Below, one piece after another: positions 1-6,749 of a stretch of 12,969 nt of DNA. This DNA is from an uncultured bacterium. GTDB lineage: Bacteria; Bacillota; Clostridia; Lachnospirales; Lachnospiraceae. Where the stretch lies: NCBI GenBank assembly GCA_937893485.1, contig CALBJL010000064.1, positions 1 through 12,969 of the forward strand. The letters are read 5' to 3'. The stretch's first letter is position 1; the number at the start of each line of letters is the position of its first letter. The notes under the pieces were generated by a model, which did no database searches, was not told the origin of the DNA, and saw nothing but the letters and a program-made list of their open reading frames with translations. The position numbers and the translations under genes were made by a program.

Positions 1-338
1 AGATCAAAAAGAAGGTGGGCGACAACGTACTTGAGCTTGCGCGCACAACGGATATTATCGGCACGCTCAGCGGACGGAAACACCCGGGGCAGTTTTTATG
101 CGGTTTTTCGATGGAGACCGAGCATATGCTGGAAAATTCCAGAGCAAAGCTGGAGAAAAAGAATCTGGACATGATCGTAGCGAACAATCTGCGCACGGAG
201 GGAGCCGGATTCGGAACGGAGACAAACGTCGTGACCCTGATCCGTGTGGATGGACAGACCGAACTGCCGAAACTGTCAAAGCTGGACGTATCACACCGCA
301 TTCTGGATGAGGTTGTGCGTATATTTGATAAAAAATAA
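1..338 (+). CDS. coaBC: CoaBC, C-terminal fragment (phosphopantothenate-cysteine ligase domain)
   Basis: This is the 3' end of a gene that begins before the window; the first complete codon is at position 3 and the stop is TAA at 336-338. The family is the bifunctional phosphopantothenoylcysteine decarboxylase/phosphopantothenate-cysteine ligase, which makes 4'-phosphopantetheine for coenzyme A in the cytosol. The visible part is the end of the CoaB synthetase domain. It shows the 'DII..LSGRKHPGQFLCGFSMET' region, then 'KLEKKNLDMIVANN' and 'FGTETNVVTLI', which match the conserved K..Q...GF..ET, K..D.IVAN and F..N.VTLI blocks of the family. An internal GTG at 15 is not a plausible start because the conserved domain already runs through it. 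It is a housekeeping gene, separated from the uronate genes by a terminator, and probably unrelated to them in function. Confidence 0.85.
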   Translation, partial: IKKKVGDNVLELARTTDIIGTLSGRKHPGQFLCGFSMETEHMLENSRAKLEKKNLDMIVANNLRTEGAGFGTETNVVTLIRVDGQTELPKLSKLDVSHRILDEVVRIFDKK

Positions 339-352
339 CAGATGCGCACCTT

Positions 353-383
353 GCGGAAATGAAGTATATGCTTCGCATACCGC
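353..383 (+). repeat. Small imperfect stem-loop, possibly a decayed palindromic repeat
   Basis: GCGG at 353-356 can pair with CCGC at 380-383, and inside it TATGC at 367-371 pairs with GCATA at 375-379 around a TTC loop. The left arm carries about ten extra bases (357-366) with no partner on the right. The shape is that of an intergenic palindromic repeat that has lost part of one arm. It lies between the coaBC stop and the terminator. No second copy is seen in this window, so the repeat reading is only a suggestion. Confidence 0.25.
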
Positions 384-390
384 TCGGGCG

Positions 391-418
391 AAAAAGAGTC
401 GCATGCGGCTCTTTTTTT
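391..418 (+). terminator. Intrinsic terminator after coaBC
   Basis: A seven-pair stem (AGAGTCG at 395-401 with CGGCTCT at 406-412, one G-T wobble) closes a CATG loop. It is preceded by a run of As at 391-395 and followed by a run of seven Ts at 412-418. The A and T flanks could lengthen the stem, so it may also work on the other strand. It ends coaBC transcription three bases before the next promoter's -35 box, which isolates the uronate operon from read-through. Confidence 0.85.
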
Positions 419-420
419 AC

Positions 421-449
421 TTGCAATCAGCCGGCTTTGGTGCTATAGT
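421..449 (+). promoter_or_regulatory. Promoter of the kduI operon
   Basis: A -35 box TTGCAA at 421-426 and a -10 box TATAGT at 444-449 are separated by exactly 17 bases. A TG at 441-442 gives an extended -10 (TGCTATAGT). Transcription should begin near 456, about 50 bases before the kduI start codon. The spacer holds a perfect 8-bp palindrome, AGCCGGCT (429-436), of unknown meaning. The layout closely matches the promoter at 6698-6726, which also has the TGCTAT form and a 17-base spacer. Confidence 0.75.
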
Positions 450-462
450 GAAAATACAATGA

Positions 463-474
463 GTAACATGTTAG
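463..474 (+). promoter_or_regulatory. Operator 1, palindrome GTAACATGTTAG downstream of the kduI promoter
   Basis: The core TAACATGTTA (464-473) is a perfect 10-bp palindrome centred about 13 bases after the predicted transcription start, a typical place for repression by a dimer. Near-identical sites lie at 6704-6715 and 6738-6749. Each of the three differs at only one position from an ideal fully symmetric 12-mer, CTAACATGTTAG. The likely binder is the GntR/FCD protein encoded at 4329-5006. That link rests on position and co-occurrence, not on any binding data. Confidence 0.65.
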
Positions 475-506
475 TTGATAAAATATTTCAAGCTAGGAGG
501 AGAAAA

Positions 507-1349
507 ATGGACATTCGTTACTCTGCAAATCAGAAAGATGTCAAGCGCTACACCACACAGGAACTGCGCGACGAATTTCTTATCACAGGGCTGTATCAGC
601 CTGACCGTGTCGTTGCGGTATATTCACACGTTGACCGTATGGTTACGTTCGGCTGTATGCCGGTGACCAGAGAAGTCTCTCTCGATGACGGTATCGAAGT
701 ATATGCAAACTTCGGAACCGACTATATTTTACAGCGCAGGGAGATCGGTATCTTTAACATTGGAGGCAAGGGCAGCATCAAGGTGGACGGCACCGTTTAT
801 GAGCTGGACTACAAGGACTGCCTCTACATCACAATGGGCGCAAAGGAAGTGCTGTTTTCTTCAGCAGATGCCGCTGCACCCGCAAAGTTCTATATGGTGA
901 GCGCCCCTGCACACAGAGCATATGAGACAAAGCTGTTGACGCTCGCAGACGCAGCAAAGCGCCCGCTCGGAGACACTGCGCTCAGCAACAAGCGCGTAAT
1001 CAACCAGTTTATTCACCCCGATGTATTACAGACCTGTCAGCTTTGCATGGGAATGACCGTGTTAGAGCCGGGAAGCGTATGGAATACGATGCCTGCGCAT
1101 ACACATGAGCGCCGGATGGAGATCTATACCTATTTTGAAGTGCCGGACGATCAGGTTGTATTTCATTTTATGGGTGAGGGCGATGAGACACGCCACATTG
1201 TGATGCACAATGAGGATGCTGTGATTTCACCGTCATGGTCAATTCATGCAGGAGCGGGTACATGCAATTATACATTTATCTGGGCAATGGGGGGAGAAAA
1301 TCAGGAGTTTGATGACATGGATCATATCAAGACTCCGGATCTTCGTTAA
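507..1349 (+). CDS. kduI: 5-keto-4-deoxyuronate isomerase (KduI)
   Basis: KduI (4-deoxy-L-threo-5-hexosulose-uronate ketol-isomerase) converts the linear unsaturated-uronate product DKI to 2,5-diketo-3-deoxygluconate in the cytosol. The protein is 280 residues, close to the 278 of E. coli KduI. The zinc site of this cupin-fold enzyme is visible: His198 and His200 (PAHTHERRME), Glu205, and His247 (WSIHAGAG). These are each two positions later than the E. coli ligands as I recall them (196, 198, 203, 245). The start is set at ATG 507 because AGGAGG at 495-500 precedes it and MDIRY matches the family N-terminus. An in-frame ATG at 459 lies almost on the predicted transcription start and has no ribosome site. 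It is the first gene of the operon, and kduD follows after 48 bases. Confidence 0.93.
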   Translation: MDIRYSANQKDVKRYTTQELRDEFLITGLYQPDRVVAVYSHVDRMVTFGCMPVTREVSLDDGIEVYANFGTDYILQRREIGIFNIGGKGSIKVDGTVYELDYKDCLYITMGAKEVLFSSADAAAPAKFYMVSAPAHRAYETKLLTLADAAKRPLGDTALSNKRVINQFIHPDVLQTCQLCMGMTVLEPGSVWNTMPAHTHERRMEIYTYFEVPDDQVVFHFMGEGDETRHIVMHNEDAVISPSWSIHAGAGTCNYTFIWAMGGENQEFDDMDHIKTPDLR

Positions 1350-1397
1350 CGTGGTAGTTAGCATCTATACATAACATACCAAAAAGGGAGAACAATC

Positions 1398-2204
1398 ATG
1401 GATTCATTTTCAAACGTATTTTCATTAGAGGGTAAGGTAGCACTCGTGACAGGAGCATCCTACGGTATCGGATTTGCGATCGCATCTGCATATGCAAAGG
1501 CAGGCGCTACAATCGTATTTAACGACATCAAGCAGGAACTCGTGGACAAGGGCATCGCAGCTTACAAGGAGCTGGGCATCGATACACACGGTTATGTGTG
1601 TGATGTGACCGATGAGGCAGCCGTTGACGCGATGGTCGCACAGATCGAGAAGGAGGTCGGCGTGATCGATATTCTCGTAAACAATGCCGGCATTATCAAG
1701 CGTATTCCGATGACAGAGATGACCGCAGAGCAGTTCCGTCAGGTGATTGATGTAGACCTGAATGCTCCGTTTATCGTATCTAAGGCAGTCATTCCGTCCA
1801 TGATCAAAAAGGGACACGGAAAGATCATCAACATCTGTTCGATGATGTCCGAGCTCGGACGCGAGACCGTATCCGCATACGCAGCAGCAAAGGGTGGACT
1901 GAAAATGCTGACGAAAAACATCTGCTCAGAGTACGGACAGTACAACATCCAGTGTAACGGTATCGGACCCGGATACATCGAGACTCCGCAGACTGCACCG
2001 CTGCGTGAGGTTCAGCCCGATGGATCAAGACATCCGTTTGACCAGTTTATCTGTGCAAAGACTCCGGCAAACCGCTGGTTAAAGCCCGAGGAGCTGCAGG
2101 GTCCCGCAGTGTTCCTTGCATCCGATGCATCCGATGCAGTCAACGGACACATTCTGTATGTAGATGGCGGTATTTTAGCTTATATCGGAAAACAGCCGCA
2201 GTAA
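1398..2204 (+). CDS. kduD: 2-dehydro-3-deoxy-D-gluconate 5-dehydrogenase (KduD), SDR family
   Basis: This is a classical short-chain dehydrogenase of 268 residues. The nucleotide-binding motif TGASYGIG is at 18-25, NNAG at 95-98, and the catalytic residues are Ser148, Tyr161 and Lys165 (YAAAK). KduD reduces 2,5-diketo-3-deoxygluconate to 2-keto-3-deoxygluconate with NAD(P)H, the step directly after KduI, and its place next to kduI supports this choice. The closest alternative label is gluconate 5-dehydrogenase, a sister SDR group hard to separate by sequence alone. ATG 1398 follows an AGGGAG ribosome site (1385-1390). No membrane or export signal is seen, so it acts in the cytosol. Confidence 0.88.
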   Translation: MDSFSNVFSLEGKVALVTGASYGIGFAIASAYAKAGATIVFNDIKQELVDKGIAAYKELGIDTHGYVCDVTDEAAVDAMVAQIEKEVGVIDILVNNAGIIKRIPMTEMTAEQFRQVIDVDLNAPFIVSKAVIPSMIKKGHGKIINICSMMSELGRETVSAYAAAKGGLKMLTKNICSEYGQYNIQCNGIGPGYIETPQTAPLREVQPDGSRHPFDQFICAKTPANRWLKPEELQGPAVFLASDASDAVNGHILYVDGGILAYIGKQPQ

Positions 2205-2260
2205 AGCGTAGTTACAATTATTTGAGAAGTGTTTGATAAATTATAGAAGGAGAAATTATT

Positions 2261-2899
2261 ATGAGCGATATTTTAGAGCAGTTAGCAGGTTACGGTGTCG
2301 TACCTGTTGTCGTATTAAACCGTGCAGAGGATGCAAAGCCGTTAGCAGAGGCGCTTTGCAAAGGTGGATTAAAGTGTGCGGAGGTTACCTTCCGTACCGA
2401 TGCAGCAGAGGAATCGATTAAGATCATGACCGAGAATTTCCCGGATATGCTTGTCGGAGCAGGAACCGTGCTCACGATCGATCAGGTAGACCGCGCAGTG
2501 GCAGCAGGCGCAAAGTTCATTGTCAGCCCCGGATTTGACCCTGAGATCGTAGATTACTGTCTGTCAAAGGACATTCTGGTACTGCCCGGATGTGTCACAC
2601 CTTCCGAGGTCGCACAGGGTGTCAAGAGAGGCTTGAAGGTATTAAAGTTCTTCCCGGCAGAGCAGGCAGGCGGACTCGCTATGATCAAGGCGATGGCTGC
2701 ACCTTATACGAACGTGAAGTTTATGCCGACAGGCGGTATCAATGCAAAGAATCTGGAAGAGTATCTGTCATTCGGCAAGATCGCAGCATGCGGCGGAAGC
2801 TGGATGGTAAAGGCAGATCTCGTAGACAACAAGCAGTATGACAAGATCGAGGCAATGACCAGAGAGGCAGTGGAGCTCGTGAAGAAAATCCGCGGTTAA
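2261..2899 (+). CDS. kdgA: KDPG aldolase (2-dehydro-3-deoxyphosphogluconate aldolase)
   Basis: A class I aldolase of 212 residues, the usual size for the family (also named Eda). It cleaves 2-keto-3-deoxy-6-phosphogluconate to pyruvate and glyceraldehyde-3-phosphate, the last step of uronate breakdown. The catalytic residues are clear: Glu41 and Arg45 in EVTFR, and the Schiff-base lysine Lys129 in LKFFPAE. All three lie four positions before E. coli Glu45, Arg49 and Lys133. Other marks are GAGTVLT (66-72), SPGFDP (89-94) and LPGCVTPSE (108-116). The start ATG 2261 has an AGAAGGAG site at 2245-2252. The order kdgA then kdgK places the two convergent steps side by side, 28 bases apart. Some members also act on 4-hydroxy-2-oxoglutarate. 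Confidence 0.93.
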   Translation: MSDILEQLAGYGVVPVVVLNRAEDAKPLAEALCKGGLKCAEVTFRTDAAEESIKIMTENFPDMLVGAGTVLTIDQVDRAVAAGAKFIVSPGFDPEIVDYCLSKDILVLPGCVTPSEVAQGVKRGLKVLKFFPAEQAGGLAMIKAMAAPYTNVKFMPTGGINAKNLEEYLSFGKIAACGGSWMVKADLVDNKQYDKIEAMTREAVELVKKIRG

Positions 2900-2927
2900 T
2901 TGGTGGCAAAAAGGAGAAAATATTACC

Positions 2928-3962
2928 ATGAGTAAGAAAGTAGTGACAATGGGTGAGATCATGTTACGTTTATCCACACCCGGCAATGAGCGCTTTATTC
3001 AGGCAGACGAATTTGATGTATGCTATGGCGGCGGAGAGGCAAACGTAGCAGTTTCTCTCGCAAATTACGGATATGACACTCAGTTTGTGACCGCAGTACC
3101 GGACAATCCGATCGGTGCATGTGCAGTCGCGGCACTCAGAAAACACAACGTCGGAACAGATTTTATCGCAAAGAGCGGCGAGCGTCTCGGCATCTATTTC
3201 TTAGAGACCGGATCAGCGATGCGTGCGAGCAATGTCGTCTATGACCGTGCGCACAGCGCGATTTCCACTGCATCTGTCGATGAATTTGATTTTAATGCGA
3301 TCTTCAAGGATGCAGACTGGTTTCATTTCACCGGAATCACACCCGCAGTCTCAGATGCGGCGATTGAGCTGACCGAGGCAGCATTAAAGGCAGCCAGGAA
3401 AGCCGGTGTGACCGTATCCGTAGACTTAAACTTCCGCAAAAAGCTGTGGAGCTCCGAGAAGGCACAGAAGGTCATGACCAATCTGATGCAGTATGTAGAT
3501 GTGTGTATCGGAAATGAGGAAGATGCGGAAAAGGTGCTTGGATTCAAGGCAAAAGAGACCGATGTCACAAAGGGCGAGCTGAATCTGGCAGGCTATGAGG
3601 ATGTATTTAACCAGATGGCAGACAAGTTTGGCTTCAAGTATATCATCAGCTCCCTGCGCCAGTCATACTCTGCCTCAAACAACGGCTGGAGTGCATGTAT
3701 CATGGATGGCAAGACACGTGAATTCTATCATTCCAGAACCTATTCCGTGACACCGATCGTAGACCGTGTCGGCGGCGGGGATTCCTTTGCGGCAGGCGTG
3801 ATCTGCGGCTTACTGGATGGCAAGGATATGAAGCAAGCACTGGAGTTTGGCGTAGCGGCATCCGCACTCAAGCACACGATCCCCGGAGACTTTAACCTCG
3901 TGACGAGAGCGGAAGTAGACAATCTCGCGGGCGGTGACGGTTCCGGCCGTGTACAGAGATAA
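2928..3962 (+). CDS. kdgK: 2-keto-3-deoxygluconate kinase, PfkB family
   Basis: This 344-residue sugar kinase phosphorylates KDG to KDPG with ATP and supplies the substrate of the aldolase just upstream. The PfkB family is shown by the N-terminal GEIMLRLSTPG (9-19), the first signature around YGGGEANVAVSLANYG (33-48), and the C-terminal ATP/catalytic motif DRVGGGDSFAAG, in which Asp285 is the expected catalytic base. It is slightly longer than the roughly 310 residues of E. coli KdgK, which is common in Firmicutes. The substrate is assigned from context: all upstream and downstream enzymes make or use KDG. The ribosome site AAGGAG is at 2911-2916. The stop lies 24 bases before the cupin gene. 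Confidence 0.9.
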   Translation: MSKKVVTMGEIMLRLSTPGNERFIQADEFDVCYGGGEANVAVSLANYGYDTQFVTAVPDNPIGACAVAALRKHNVGTDFIAKSGERLGIYFLETGSAMRASNVVYDRAHSAISTASVDEFDFNAIFKDADWFHFTGITPAVSDAAIELTEAALKAARKAGVTVSVDLNFRKKLWSSEKAQKVMTNLMQYVDVCIGNEEDAEKVLGFKAKETDVTKGELNLAGYEDVFNQMADKFGFKYIISSLRQSYSASNNGWSACIMDGKTREFYHSRTYSVTPIVDRVGGGDSFAAGVICGLLDGKDMKQALEFGVAASALKHTIPGDFNLVTRAEVDNLAGGDGSGRVQR

Positions 3963-3986
3963 TGATAGTGTATAGAGGACAAGTTT

Positions 3987-4310
3987 ATGTATGTAAAAAA
4001 CAGTGATAAGGAATATCAGGATCTGGGTGGCGGCGTTGTCCGCAAGGTATTGGCTTACAGCGACAACATCATGAACGTGGAGCTTTTGTTCGAGCCCGGA
4101 GCAAAGGGGGAGATGCATGCACATCCCCACGAGCAGATCGGTTATATCATAGAGGGCAGCCTTGTATTTCACGAGGAGGGCAAAGAGGATGTGACACTGA
4201 ACACAGGTGATACCTATATTGTCGGGCCGAATGTGCCGCACGGTATCGACTGTCTGACCAAAGTAAAGCTGCTGGACATCTTCACACCCATGAGAGAGGA
4301 TTTTATTTAA
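3987..4310 (+). CDS. kdgF: Small cupin, probably KdgF (unsaturated uronate linearisation)
   Basis: A single-domain cupin of 107 residues. Cupin motif 1 is PGAKGEMHAHPHEQIGY, with candidate metal ligands His44, His46 and/or His48 and Gln50. Motif 2 is GDTYIVGPNVPHGI, with His85. A glutamine where many cupins have glutamate fits KdgF, the protein shown in pectin and alginate degraders to speed conversion of 4,5-unsaturated monouronates into linear ketonised forms. That product is the substrate of KduI, encoded in the same operon. I infer the KdgF role from size, motif and neighbours; many small cupins look alike, so another sugar-acid role cannot be excluded. ATG 3987 is preceded by AGAGGA. The kdgK stop is 24 bases upstream and gntR follows after 18 bases. 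Confidence 0.7.
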   Translation: MYVKNSDKEYQDLGGGVVRKVLAYSDNIMNVELLFEPGAKGEMHAHPHEQIGYIIEGSLVFHEEGKEDVTLNTGDTYIVGPNVPHGIDCLTKVKLLDIFTPMREDFI

Positions 4311-4328
4311 GTACCGGAAGGGATAGAC

Positions 4329-5006
4329 ATGGACAAATCATTAAATCAACAGACCTACGACAGATGCAGAAAAGATATTATGACGTTTGCGCTGAAGCCG
4401 GGAGAGCCGGTTTCAGCCGCAAAGCTGGCGGAGCGTTACAACGTGAGCCGCACACCGGCGCGTGAGGCATTGGTGCGGCTGCAGTCAGAGGGAATGGTGG
4501 ACATATTTCCGCAGTCCAAATCGATGATTTCAAAGATCGATATCACACGTGCGAGACAGGAGTGGTTTATCCGGAAAACGCTGGAGATCGCGATGACGGA
4601 TGCATTCTTTGAGAACGTGACGCAGAAGGATATTGAAGAAATGAAAAAATATGCCAGAGTCTGTGAGCGTATCGGTGAACAGCCCCGAAACCACGAGACA
4701 TCCTATGAATATCTGATCAACGATAACAAATTTCATGCGGTGACGTATTATGTGGCAGGTGAGGCACTGGCAGCGGAGATCATCAGCTCTACGATGGCGC
4801 ATTATAGTCGTGTGCGTCTGTTGGTTGATTTGGACAACGAAAACAAAGACCGGACCGTGGCAGACCATGAGGATCTGATCCGTCTCATTGAAGCGGGGGA
4901 CAAGGAAGGATACCGTGCGGCTTTGGGTAAGCACTTAGGTCGTGTTATCGGAGACATTGAACTGATGAACAAGCAGGCGCCGCACCTGTTTGATATGGGT
5001 CAGTAG
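4329..5006 (+). CDS. GntR-family transcriptional regulator with FCD ligand domain
   Basis: This 225-residue protein has an N-terminal winged helix (about 5-75), with the recognition region KLAERYNVSRTPAREALVRLQSEG typical of GntR proteins. An all-helical FCD domain (about 80-215) follows. The FCD metal-site residues are in place: Asp132, His136 (DNKFH), His180 (DHEDL) and His202 (GKHLG). FCD domains bind small carboxylates or sugar acids through this metal, so a uronate or KDG-pathway intermediate is a likely effector; the exact ligand cannot be read from sequence. Being inside the operon suggests autoregulation, and the repeated palindrome at 463-474, 6704-6715 and 6738-6749 is the best candidate operator. 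Analogous regulators are UxuR, ExuR and LgoR. The ribosome site GGAAGGGA precedes ATG 4329. Confidence 0.88.
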   Translation: MDKSLNQQTYDRCRKDIMTFALKPGEPVSAAKLAERYNVSRTPAREALVRLQSEGMVDIFPQSKSMISKIDITRARQEWFIRKTLEIAMTDAFFENVTQKDIEEMKKYARVCERIGEQPRNHETSYEYLINDNKFHAVTYYVAGEALAAEIISSTMAHYSRVRLLVDLDNENKDRTVADHEDLIRLIEAGDKEGYRAALGKHLGRVIGDIELMNKQAPHLFDMGQ

Positions 5007-5026
5007 AACACACAGGGGGTAAAATC

Positions 5027-6634
5027 ATGAAATTATGCAGAGAGGCATTGCAGGATGCCGCAGCATGGAAACAGATCGGAATCAATGTGCCGGGCTATGA
5101 TGTGGCACAGATTGCCGAAAATACAAAAAAAGCACCGGTATGGGTACATTTCGGTGTCGGAAATATTTTCCGTATTTTTATCGGCGGTATCGCTGATAAG
5201 CTGATCGAGAACGGCGAATCGGACAAAGGTATTATCTGTGCCGAGACGTTTGACTATGACATTGTAAACAAAATTTATGATCCGTATGACAATCTCGTTC
5301 TGGCAGTCACATTAAAGGCAGACGGATCTACCGAGAAAAAGGTACTGGGATCACTTGCAGAGGCGATTCCCGCGAATGCCAAGTCCGCGGATAGCTGGAA
5401 CCGCTTAAAGGAGATCTTCGCAGATCCCGGTCTGCAGATGATCTCCTTTACCGTCACAGAAAAAGGCTATGCCTTAAAGGGCTCTGACGGAAACTATCTG
5501 CCGTTTGTAGTGCCGGATATCGAGAATGGACCGGAGGCACCGGCAGGTGCAATGGCAGTCGTGACAGCGATGCTTTACCATCGTTTTGAGACATGTGGCG
5601 CACCGCTTGCGGTTGTCAGCATGGACAACTGTTCACACAACGGCGAAAAACTGCAGAATTCCGTGCTTACGATGGCGCAGGAATGGCTTTCACGCGGCTT
5701 TGTGACAGAGGCATTCCTTGACTATCTGAAGGATGAGACAAAGATCAGCTTCCCGTGGTCGATGATAGATAAGATCACACCCCGCCCGAGCACAGAGATC
5801 GCAGATGCGTTAGAGGCTGACGGCATCGAGGCAATGCAGCCTGTCATCACAGAGAAAAAGACCTATATTGCGCCGTTTGTTAACGCAGAGGGACCGCAGT
5901 ATCTGGTTATTGAGGACAAATTCCCGAACGGAAGACCTGCGCTTGAGAAAGCAGGTGTATATCTGACGACGCGCGATACGGTCAATGAGGTGGAGCGTAT
6001 GAAGGTGACAACCTGCCTGAATCCGCTGCATACGGCACTGGCTGTATACGGCTGTCTGCTCGGCTATACATCAATCGCTGCCGAGATGCAGGATGAGCAG
6101 CTCACAAAGCTCGTAGACGGCATCGGTCCGAAGGAGGGCATGAAGGTTGTCTGTGATCCGGGTATCTTAAGCCCCGATGCGTTCGTAAAGGAAGTCATTG
6201 AGCAGCGTCTGCCCAATAAGTTTATTCCGGATACGCCTCAGCGTATTGCGTGCGATACCTCTCAGAAGGTAGGTATCCGCTACGGTGAGACGATCAAATC
6301 CTATGTAGAAAAATACGGCAGTGCAAAAGACCTGCATTATGTGCCGATTGCGATTGCAGGATGGCTGCGCTATCTGATCGGTGTGGATGATAACGGCGCG
6401 GCGTTCGAGCTGTCACCCGATCCGATGCTCGCAGAGCTTCAGGGAATGCTCGAGGGTGTGAAGCTGGGTGATCCCGACTCTGTCGGCGACAAGTTAAAGC
6501 CGATTTTATCTAACGCGAACATCTTCGGAAGTGACCTGTATGCAGCAGGCATCGGCTCACGTATTGAGGAGCTGGTAAAGGAAGAACTTGCAGGAACCGG
6601 TGCGGTTCGTGCTACTTTAAAGAAATACGTCTGA
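5027..6634 (+). CDS. uxuB: D-mannonate oxidoreductase / fructuronate reductase (UxuB)
   Basis: A long-chain mannitol-dehydrogenase-family protein of 535 residues. It reduces D-fructuronate to D-mannonate with NADH in the cytosol. The Rossmann motif is HFGVGNIFR (41-49). Blocks shared with E. coli UxuB as I recall it include VTEKGY, S.DN..HNG, FP.SMIDKI, VIEDKFPNGRP, AGWLRY and DPMLAE. The catalytic region reads MKVTTCLNPLH, giving Lys326, Asn332 and His335. This has one residue more between Lys and Asn than the usual K-x4-N-x2-H. The N-terminus carries about 30 residues more than E. coli UxuB, before the Rossmann motif. AGGGGGT at 5014-5020 serves ATG 5027. It is the last gene of the first operon; 187 bases separate it from dctP, with no convincing terminator between. 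Confidence 0.9.
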   Translation: MKLCREALQDAAAWKQIGINVPGYDVAQIAENTKKAPVWVHFGVGNIFRIFIGGIADKLIENGESDKGIICAETFDYDIVNKIYDPYDNLVLAVTLKADGSTEKKVLGSLAEAIPANAKSADSWNRLKEIFADPGLQMISFTVTEKGYALKGSDGNYLPFVVPDIENGPEAPAGAMAVVTAMLYHRFETCGAPLAVVSMDNCSHNGEKLQNSVLTMAQEWLSRGFVTEAFLDYLKDETKISFPWSMIDKITPRPSTEIADALEADGIEAMQPVITEKKTYIAPFVNAEGPQYLVIEDKFPNGRPALEKAGVYLTTRDTVNEVERMKVTTCLNPLHTALAVYGCLLGYTSIAAEMQDEQLTKLVDGIGPKEGMKVVCDPGILSPDAFVKEVIEQRLPNKFIPDTPQRIACDTSQKVGIRYGETIKSYVEKYGSAKDLHYVPIAIAGWLRYLIGVDDNGAAFELSPDPMLAELQGMLEGVKLGDPDSVGDKLKPILSNANIFGSDLYAAGIGSRIEELVKEELAGTGAVRATLKKYV

Positions 6635-6669
6635 TATTTTCCCCTTGATTGTGCAAATTGCATAAAGTT

Positions 6670-6700
6670 AAGGTGGAGATTTAGGTGAATTTACCACTTT
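6670..6700 (+). promoter_or_regulatory. Inverted repeat upstream of and overlapping the dctP -35 box
   Basis: AAGGTGG (6670-6676) pairs with CCACTTT (6694-6700) over seven pairs including one wobble. Between them GGTGAATTTACC (6684-6695) is itself nearly symmetric. The right arm runs into the TTTACA -35 box. It could be a binding site for a second regulator or a weak RNA hairpin at the end of the uxuB transcript. There is no T-run, so it does not look like a normal intrinsic terminator. Confidence 0.25.
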
Positions 6701-6726
6701 ACACTAACATGTCAGAATGCTATGAT
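6698..6726 (+). promoter_or_regulatory. Promoter of the TRAP transporter operon
   Basis: The -35 box TTTACA (6698-6703) and -10 box TATGAT (6721-6726) are 17 bases apart. A TG at 6718-6719 extends the -10 (TGCTATGAT). The predicted start is near 6733, giving a dctP leader of about 89 nt. One operator copy fills most of the spacer and a second begins five bases after the start, so a bound protein would block polymerase. This promoter allows the transporter genes to be made apart from the kdu genes but under the same control. Confidence 0.75.
6704..6715 (+). promoter_or_regulatory. Operator 2, CTAACATGTCAG inside the dctP promoter spacer
   Basis: This 12-mer lies directly between the -35 and -10 boxes. 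With one flanking base on each side it is identical over 14 bases to the copy at 6738-6749. It is a palindrome with one mismatched pair (positions 3 and 10). Binding here would directly hide the promoter, which fits a repressor. Confidence 0.65.
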
Positions 6727-6737
6727 AATAACATCAA

Positions 6738-6749
6738 CTAACATGTCAG
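6738..6749 (+). promoter_or_regulatory. Operator 3, CTAACATGTCAG just after the dctP transcription start
   Basis: Second exact copy of the dctP operator, 34 bases downstream of the first and centred near +11. Its position relative to the -10 box (12 bases after) nearly matches operator 1 at the kduI promoter (14 bases after). Its last three bases form the start of the left arm of the leader hairpin at 6747-6782. Confidence 0.65.

Noticed and set aside
67..426. Reverse-strand open frame of 119 codons over coaBC and the terminator
   Set aside because: It runs through the conserved coaBC end and an intrinsic terminator, has no ribosome site, and its translation resembles no family I know.
459..506. 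Upstream in-frame ATG that would extend KduI by 16 residues
   Set aside because: It lies about three bases from the predicted transcription start and has no ribosome site. The extra residues do not belong to the KduI family, and ATG 507 has a strong AGGAGG site.
3810..4241. Reverse-strand open frame of 143 codons opposite kdgK and kdgF
   Set aside because: It overlaps two well-supported genes, spans their junction, and shows no recognisable domain.
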